From contig CM059584.1 of assembly GCA_030407085.1 (NCBI GenBank), positions 139,676,001-139,740,000 of the forward strand: a stretch of 64,000 bases of DNA. The letters are read 5' to 3'. Within the stretch, counting starts at the first letter, position 1. Each line of letters opens with the position of its first letter. Of this stretch, positions 56,660 through 64,000 are shown in pieces. The DNA comes from Trichopria drosophilae (Eukaryota; Arthropoda; Insecta; Hymenoptera; Diapriidae). The notes below the pieces were generated by a model. That model had not been told where the DNA came from, searched no databases, and saw nothing but the letters and a program-made list of their open reading frames with translations. A program made the position numbers and the translations under genes.

Positions 56660-58400
56660 CAAAATTGATTAATGTTTATTGTATCGATTAATATATTTGG
56701 TTAATTATATTATGTTATAAGTTGCAATGAATAAAATACGGTCATTTTAATTATTCCATCACAGAGTCAGCAATTTTATTTTAATTTTGTTTTAGTGCTT
56801 TAATTATTCTATTTTCGACATGGATTGTGCTAATAATGTCTAGAACGTATTTAAAACATTTACATTTTAAATCGGCCTAAAAAAACTTATCCCAAAGAAC
56901 CAACAAATTTCTTAAAAATAGTCAAGGAAACTAATCATTTTTATTTAAACTCAGGATGAGTTTTACTATGCATAAAAATACATATGTTTTTGTTTTTTGT
57001 TTAAACCAGATCCGCAAGTTGCTTGAAACTTGAATTTCAAATGAAAACTTTCGTATTTTGCAATTTTTTTAGTTCTCGAAACAACATTCTTGCTTACAAT
57101 TCCACCAAAGTTACCTTTCTTAAACGTTTTCGTTAACTTTACCGCATTAAAAACTCTGTTTAAAAAAAAATGTGTACAATTTTGTAATAACAATTAATTA
57201 ACTCAGTAAAGTCCAAAGCGCCCAATTATGTTGCAAAACTTTAGAGGCTCAACAAACTATCAAAACTCCAGATCTGATCGATGCGAACCATCACTATTTT
57301 TCAAGGTCACTCTTAAAAATTCCGAATAATTCATAAATACGTCTTCTTTTATATAAACAAAAATCAGAAAAAACTCGGATTTGTTATTAATTTTCAGACC
57401 AAAAACAATTTTTTATGTTTTCTTAATCCATCAAAAAGAGAACTCTGTTTTGCAGTACTTTAAAAATATAATATTGCAAAAATTTAGTTTCAAAATGGCG
57501 GCGTCAAAAGAATGCCAAAACAACTGATTTCATAGAATAAACTGATAATTGATTCTTTCTACTTATTTTCGAGGTATTTATTATTATAATGTTGCATTAT
57601 TATGGTATTTAAATACATTTATGATTATAAAAATTTGTTTTTTAAAATGGAGGTCAATAATATTCATTATTTTTACACTAGTTCTTCAGTTACGTCCTGA
57701 AAAATAATTATTCTCTTGCGAAATGAAATAATACAGTAATTTTGTAAACTAACGAATATTAATTGGATATTGGATTTTTTGCATTTCAAACTGATGGATC
57801 CAATATGGCGGATAAAATAAAAAAAATTACCTTTAGTCCAATATAGCAATTTTCAGGAAAAAACTCATTCATTCTCAGTATTTAAAATTCATACATGACC
57901 AACGAATCATTGTTCATTTCATAATCATTTTTTAAAAACATTATTACACAAGTATTACGTTCAATTTTGAAAGTCTCCAATCTTAATCAATATCCAGAAA
58001 TGTTATTATTTTCCAAACTAAACTTTAAAGTTTTCAAACTGAATTTATGATTAGCGATGTTAAAAGTTGCTGACAATCAATAGTAATGAGATTGAAAATA
58101 CGATTAACGTCGTCCATTATTTTAACACAAAACAAGGTCATTTTCATGCACAGCTACTCGATGCACAAATTAAATACAATCTAAACTTAATTAAAACGCG
58201 ATATTATAGTTAGAAAACTCAATATTTACAGGCAAAGTTCTCTAGAAAAATTAAATTTTGCTGATGTAATTATATTAGAATCAAAGGTAAAAATAAATAA
58301 GCGTGAAAAATGGCAGATGAGTGATGTAAAAATGTATGATATCTATTTGTTTATAAAAAATGTGTGCAGGTGTAACATTTTAATTTATTACACAATTCGC
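56660..58400. other. pICln intron sequence, mostly unassigned
   Basis: One plus-oriented fragment of the dispersed monomer occurs near 57770-57812 (ATGGATCCAATATGGCGGAT). Otherwise this is AT-rich DNA without recognised features. Confidence 0.5.
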
Positions 58401-58404
58401 TAAA

Positions 58405-59187
58405 CCCATTAGCTCATACGACATACCAGTGGTGCGATTTTGGACACAGGCTATTTTAACCGTTAGAATCAAACTTTTTCTTTCTGGAAACTATGTACCC
58501 TATGGTTTTAAGGGTCGCTGATCACGAATCCGAAGTTAGAATTGCAAAATTTAAAACAGCTGATCCAATATGGCGATTCAAACATAGAAATAATGTTTTT
58601 AAAAAAACCAGTTGGACAAATCAATCTTCCGAACGTTCGATATAAACGACAGTTGGTTCCGTATGTTTTTAGGGTCGCTGAACATGAGTTTGATGTCAGA
58701 ATTACAAAATAAAAAATGGCTGACTCAAAATGGCGGACAACAAGAAGCTAACTGTTACACTGACAATCGGAATTTCACAAAAGTCGATGAATCAGACATT
58801 TTGAATTTTGCAATTCCGACTTCAGATTCGTAATCAGCGACCTCGAAAACTTATGTGCATCGATTTTTGTGAAATTCCGATTGTCGGTGTAACAGTTAGC
58901 TTCTTGATGTCCGCCATTTTGAATTTTGCAATTCTGACATCAACTTCGTATTCAGCGACCCCAAAAACATACGGAAACCAACTGCCATTTATATTGAACG
59001 TTTGGAAGATTGATTGAATCGCTGTATTGGACCAACTGTTTTAAATTTTGCAATTCTAACTTCGGATTCGAGATCAGCGACCCTTAAAACCATAGAGTAC
59101 ATAGTTTCCAGAAAGAAAAAGTTTGATTCTAACGGTTAAAATCGCCAATGTCCAAAATCGCACCACTGGTATGTATGCGCTAATGGG
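58405..59187. mobile_element. Palindromic element with monomers in its arms
   Basis: The ends CCCATTAGCTCATACGACAT and the inverted right end (ATGTATGCGCTAATGGG) sit in flanks TAAA and TTAG, probably a decayed TTAA duplication. The left arm (GTGGTGCGATTTTGGACA, GTTTTAAGGGTCGCTGATCA, then TGGCTGACTCAAAATGGCGG) is mirrored in the right arm about a centre near 58790. Plus monomers lie left and inverted ones right. Overlapping open frames are incidental. Confidence 0.85.
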
Positions 59188-59189
59188 TT

Positions 59190-61340
59190 AGAATAATTGC
59201 TAATAGAACGATTCTCTTGATTTTTGTTATACATAAAGAGAAATTATTTGGGTTGTTCTCCTTTATTTAGCATAAAATGTTGGGAAAACAGTTAAGAGAG
59301 AAGCTCTTTATAACAATTACATCGTAAATGAAACAATATTTCAATTGTTTTTTTAAAGTCGAGACAATTTTAAAGCGAAAATATATATTTTCTGTTAATT
59401 TTCTTTGATAATATTTCGCTGTTAAATTAGCAATTTTATTACTTTCCATAATCTTTTACAGACAGACTTTTATTATGCAAGAATTTACAATAATAATTAC
59501 TAGAAATCTTAAAACGTTTACTAATATTTTGAAATTTTAATAAGCTTTCCAAAATGTATACACTAATAAACTGTACAAGGTAGTAATATTTTCAAAAATA
59601 CTTGTTTCTCCGACCCAGTTTAATAATCACATGGTTGGTATAATAAATATAAAACAATAAACTTATAATATAAAATAAATCATAATTTGTTACACTTTGT
59701 TTATTTGACCGACTTCAAAAATTTATTGTTCAAAAGTATCCTTGTGATGACATTATTTCTTAAAAAAAAGTTTCAGGGGTCCATTTGTAAGGAAAAAGTT
59801 GTTTTTCTATACACTGAAAAAAAAAATTTTTTTTAAATAGTCTCCACGTATTAAACAAAAAATGTATAAACCTTTCGTTATTTACTTCTCTAGGCTAATT
59901 TTCTGATTGAAATTTTTTGTTTCTCGGGTGAAAAAATGCAAGCATCTAAATACAACATTTTATATTATTGTCCCTTAGAAGGGTTCCTTCTAACAAATAA
60001 TAATTATTGACCGGTGAAAGTATAATTTTGAAAGTTTTGAATTTGATGCACGGTCATTGAACTTTATGAATGTAAACATAAATATGGCAACATAACATAA
60101 AAATAAGGAAATTAATTGAATGAAATCTGAATACTTTCAACATATGTATAAAAAGTAAGAACAAAAAGAATTTTTATTTTAAAAAAATGGGAAAATAAGG
60201 TTGAAAGAGGCATAATAGTTAATTTGTAGGCCAAGGATAGCGGTCCTCTTCAGAAAAATATATATGTAATACTATATGTAAAATAATCTGAAAATGTCTT
60301 CAATCTTAAAAAAGGATTCATTCTCCTTTTGAACAATTTATCTGAAAGCCGTATTCTGTTTTTGTTGTATGGAGGAAGGGAAAGGGGGAGGGGGTCCAAA
60401 TGTTGAATTAAAATTGAGGAAAATCTTCTGACTCTTGTGAAAATTAAAACGCGGTTTTAGAAGTTAAGCGAAAAGTTATTTAATTTTCGTGAAAAAAGTA
60501 AAATGAATTTCAAATATTTAGTTCGATATATTGGAATTGCCGTTTTGTATTTTTTGGGAACAGATTCGTCGTCAACTATCCTGTAAATCTCTGATAAGAG
60601 ATTACACCCAAATTAGCTAATACAATTTTATCGGTAAAAACTGATGTATTTTCGAACTTGTTTATTGATATTTATAAATCAATTCGACGAATTCATTCAA
60701 GGATTTTAGATTTTCTAACAAATTATACCATTGTAATTATGAGTGGTCCTGACACTGTCGTCCTCACTTTTAAGACGTTTTTGGGTGTCTTGTAGAAAGA
60801 CGTTATAAATGACTTCTTTGGAGACGCTAGAAGTGTCTTCAATTGCAATCTGAATCTACTGCTCGAAAGTTTCTACATAAGTTAATAACCTAAAAGTGTT
60901 TTATATTTATGTGATGTATGCTCTTTCACTTTTAATTTTATTTTTTGTTTCATCTTTCATTTATGCAACAGTACATTATTTTTTCACCCATATTGGAATT
61001 ACGAACACAATAATGAACCTTTGGAATCACATCAACCGAACAACTGCACATCAACAGAAAAAGTTATGTAGCTTCGTCGCTTCGAGTCGGCAGCTGCCGA
61101 ATATTGTCGAAGATACTCAAATCGGCAATGTGCCTTCGATTTACGAGTGTTTCAACACATAAGTGACTTAAAATAGCTAAAACGACTTAAATCTAGACAC
61201 TTTTACCGTCTTCATTATATATCTCAGATTATATGACACGAAAATGTCTTATTTACGATCGTCTAAATAATGTCTTAAATGTTGAGACACTTTGCAACGA
61301 AGAAACATATATTAAGACGTTTTATTTGAAAAAACATTTT
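59190..61340. other. pICln intron sequence, no supported gene
   Basis: An 88-codon frame at 60896-61162 starts with hydrophobic residues but is AT-driven and resembles no family. Short AAGACGT / ACGTCTT words recur near 60770-60850 and 61170-61320. No element ends were found. Confidence 0.4.
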
Positions 61341-61344
61341 TTAA

Positions 61345-62017
61345 CCCTTTGAAGCATACATTTTTCTTTACACGGAAACTGGCTGAAAATTGTTGCTCGG
61401 GGGTTTTCGAGGTCGCTGATTAGGAATCTGAACTCAGATTTTCAAAATTTAATATAGCCGATCCAAAATGGCGGACTGTAATATTGAAAATTTACTAGAT
61501 TGATATAAAACCGGGCACCTCTGGGGTTTTCGGGGTCGCTGATTACGAATCTGGTATTACAATTTAGAACTAAATGACGAATACCTGTAAATTTTTCTGG
61601 CGCGAATTACGAAATTTTAACATTCTCATCCACCATTTTGGATCCGCCAAGATCCGATCAAGAAACTCTTGACATCTTCGTCGACCATCTTGGATCGACC
61701 ATTTCGAATTTTTAAAATCTGTGATCAGATTCGTAATTAGCGACCTTAAAAACTCTATTATGCTAACATTCAAACATTAAAAAACAGCGTCAATAATGAA
61801 TTTTTTCGAAAAAAAATGTGATTTTTTAATGTTTGTTCATTTATAAATCATAAGCAATAAACAATTGTATCTTAATAACGGTTTTTATATATTCTTATAT
61901 CACTATAGTAACACAAAATAGCAAAAACACCGATTTAAATGCGTTAACTGCAATTTAAATGAGCAAAACTCAAAGAAATCGAGGTCGTAACGTGGGTTAC
62001 CACCATGCTTCTAAGGG
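61345..62017. mobile_element. TTAA-flanked element related to the one at 17181-18570
   Basis: The ends CCCTTTGAAGCATAC and the inverted right end (ATGCTTCTAAGGG) are flanked by TTAA (61341-61344 and 62018-62021). Its right end, read inverted, has GGTGGTAACCCACGTTACGA then CCTCGATTTCTTTGA. This matches the left end of the 17181 element (GGTAGTAACCCACGTTACTA then CCTCGATTTCTTTGA). It carries direct monomers at 61398-61560 and inverted ones at 61620-61750. Confidence 0.85.
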
Positions 62018-62024
62018 TTAAGTG

Positions 62025-62485
62025 TGTAATGTCTTCAAATAAGAGTTTTTGCAGTGTAAGAAAACGAGTAAAAGCTTGTTTAAAAATGCAACAAGTCATA
62101 CTGCTCTAGATCGTATATGCACAAAAGAATAAATAAGTTTTTATTTTATTTCAATTCATATCACATGCCACAGAGTACGGCTAGCAGATCCCTGCTGAAG
62201 AGCACAACTGGTAGCCAAGTTCGAAACGCTTTTTAATTAAGTAGATTTATTATGTGGGGTTTTCTATTCACCTTTTCTCAACAGTAAAATACATTTTTCT
62301 GACCTTATATGATCCGTTATTTTAGAATATCGTCGCGTTCGTTCGCATTTGAACGACGCATTGTTTACATTTTAATGTTTACGTTCTTTTTTTCCATCTA
62401 ATAAATGCGCCGTCACACCAAGAAATATTAAATTATTTTATAAGCGGCAAAGAAGTTTTATTGTCTTATTCTCTCTGTGTGAGAA
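62025..62485. other. pICln intron sequence
   Basis: AT-rich; nothing recognised. Confidence 0.4.
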
Positions 62486-62488
62486 TTC

Positions 62489-63133
62489 TACATGTTAGAA
62501 ATTTCTGTAGCAATTTTCTGAAACTTTTTACGGTTACCGTTTCAGAATTTTCCGAAACATGAACAGAAATTTCGAGAACGGTAACCGTAAAAAGCTTCGG
62601 TTACGTGTTTCAGAAAATTTTGTTACAGTTTCAGAATTTTCAATTACAGTAACATAATAATATAAGGGGAGTAAAATTTGTTTGCTTTATCATATTTTTT
62701 GTGTATTTTCTGTGATTTATTGTCCTTGATTTGGGAAAGGCTACTCTGTTATTAAAAATAGAAAATTTAATAAAAACAACACTGTTTTGTAAATGTGCAT
62801 CAGGGTAGAAAAAATACTATATATATTGATTGCTTTCCTACTAATAAGAATCAACATTATACAATTCAACAATATTCGGATGACACTCGTTATACCCTAC
62901 TGATGGATGACCGAATGAAAATTCCACTTTTGTGATGAGTGCGCGGCCGCACCTAGCGACTACAGACCAAAGTAATGTCACCTTGTTTCACTGATTCCTT
63001 CTGAAATTTCTGTTACAGTTTCGTAATTTCCTGATAATATAACGTAATGGTTCTTTCTGTTACAGAATTTAGTAAAATTTTGTTACTTCGATAACATAAA
63101 AGTATCCGAAATTTCTGAACATTTCTAACAGTG
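62489..63133. mobile_element. Element with TGTTAGAAAT ends and an inner TTACGGTTACCGT palindrome
   Basis: TACATGTTAGAAATTTCTG at the left is mirrored by CATTTCTAACAGTGTA at the right. Inside, TTTTTACGGTTACCGTT (about 62527-62543) and AACGGTAACCGTAAAAA (about 62578-62594) are exact inverted copies, flanked by TTCTGAAAC / GTTTCAGAAAA. It ends about 50 bases from the pICln exon. Confidence 0.6.
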
Positions 63134-63184
63134 TATTTATATATCACATGCCATTGGTCATTGACAAACAAAAAGACATCTCAC

Positions 63185-63367
63185 CATCCGAAAAACTATC
63201 CTGTGGATCGGGATGAAGAGCCTGACATTGACTCATTGCCTGGAACATTGCATCTAAATTATTTATATTGTCCGGAGCGAATCTCATTTCTGTCATCGCG
63301 GCTGAATCCGAATCATCATCATCGTCGTCATTCGTGGTATTACTCTCGTTTGATAACGTCGAGGATT
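63185..63367 (-). CDS. icln: pICln, coding exon (end of the PH-like domain)
   Basis: Minus strand: acceptor TTTTTGATAG at 63377-63368, 183 bases, donor GATG|GTGAGA. After a serine/threonine-rich and poly-aspartate run the frame reads MTEMRFAPDNINNLDAMFQA, then MSQCQALHPDPQDSFSD. This is the hallmark segment of pICln: the last strand and helix of the PH-like fold, with the near-invariant M..CQALHPDP. Entry phase 1 means at least one more exon upstream, encoding the first part of the PH-like fold, lies beyond the window. The next exon joins at SFSD-AEEDIYED with matching phase. Confidence 0.95.
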
Positions 63368-64000
63368 CTATCAAAAACAAACAACATTAATTACATTCGT
63401 AACTGTTCATTTCGCTCATAATTTCATTTTTATGCAAAGTAATCGTCGATTCTTTCTAAAGAGTATTTAATCAATTTATTGATCGTTCGCGCAATTCAAT
63501 GTTACATTGAAACTGTTGACATTGTGAATAAAAAACAAAACTGCTACGATGCAAACATTGAGATTATTTCGCAAAAACTGCTTCGATGCAGAAACTGTGT
63601 TTACGCCACAATAGCTTTAGAATCACTTGCAACAATGAAGTTCCTCGTCATGTAATACTTTGGTAAAATATACTTGAAATTGTCATATCTGAAATTTACT
63701 GTTATACACCAGTCATAAAAAGATATATTTTTTTGAATTTCACTAGTTTTCACTAGTAATTAAGTACTAATTATAGTACTAATTACATTCACTATTGAAT
63801 AGAAGTGATACCAAAGAAAATTAGATGCCTGTTGGAAATGGTAAAAATTGTACTATTTTCGTTTTAATACTTGATAAAGTCAAGAAAATTAATTAACTGA
63901 CTTAAAATCCAGAAATTATATCCAAAATAAATCCTGCAGATTCAAATGCATCATTGACATTTAACAACTTAATTTTGATGAATGAAATTATTTAAGAGTC
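63368..64000. other. pICln upstream intron
   Basis: No N-terminal pICln exon was recognised on the minus strand in the last 630 bases. AT-rich sequence only. Confidence 0.5.

Noticed and set aside
60896..61162. 88-codon plus-strand frame with a hydrophobic start
   Set aside because: The hydrophobicity comes from T-rich sequence. No family resemblance, signal cleavage context or splice evidence.
1..64000. tRNA, rRNA or conserved snRNA genes
   Set aside because: No B-box-like GGTTCGANTCC cloverleaf or rRNA core string was noticed on either strand; a dedicated scan would be needed to be certain.

Overview
The window is AT-rich nuclear DNA of an animal, almost certainly an insect. It carries two recognisable conserved eukaryotic protein genes, spliceosomal introns with GT/AG borders, an interstitial TTAGG array (the ancestral insect telomere repeat), a Tc1/mariner transposon, and a dense load of palindromic non-autonomous DNA transposons. 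The order cannot be fixed from this sequence alone. No bacterial, organellar or viral gene block and no tRNA or rRNA gene was seen.

Genes. At 30370-33804 (+) is an uninterrupted 1144-codon gene for UPF2, the scaffold of nonsense-mediated mRNA decay. Tail to tail with it, on the minus strand, lies a gene that no single long open frame reveals: pICln (CLNS1A/icln), the Sm-protein assembly chaperone. Its last three coding exons are at 63185-63367, 56563-56652 and 34269-34357. Each junction is phase 1 and the joined frame is open to a TAG stop. The 5' exons lie beyond base 64000, and introns of about 22 kb and 6.5 kb hold most of the right half of the window. A further minus-strand exon candidate at 9548-9638 begins with ATG directly after a splice acceptor. 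It may belong to a third gene whose 5' leader could be the GC-richer patch at 19.1-19.6 kb. A 64-codon exon-like fragment at 54766-54957 (+) is unassigned.

Region by region. 1-19 kb: intergenic or intronic AT-rich DNA with palindromic elements (1.1-2.8, 5.65-6.4, 12.1-13.85, 15.7-15.9, 17.2-18.6 kb). 19-30 kb: the GC-richer patch, a palindrome with a hammerhead-like core (20.2 kb), a large near-perfect palindrome (21.6-23.1 kb), a 28/56-bp minisatellite (24.7 kb), and a nest of transposons inside transposons (26.3-29.8 kb). 30-34.4 kb: UPF2 and the 3' end of pICln. 34.4-63 kb: pICln introns, filled with nested TTAA and TA elements, a Kolobok/Mutator-like transposase remnant (36.9 kb), a 6.85-kb composite element (47.05-53.90 kb) with a multi-frame decayed protein, a TTAGG array and a complete-ended mariner element.

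The main structural theme is a set of TTAA-flanked elements ending in CCC(A/T)TT. They carry copies of a roughly 110-136 bp monomer (marked by GTCGCTGATTACGAAT and ATGGCGGATCC), plus-oriented in the left half of each element and inverted in the right half. Several pogo/Tc1-like MITEs can be shown to have jumped into a TA dinucleotide inside an older palindrome, because the opposite arm still shows the unoccupied site.
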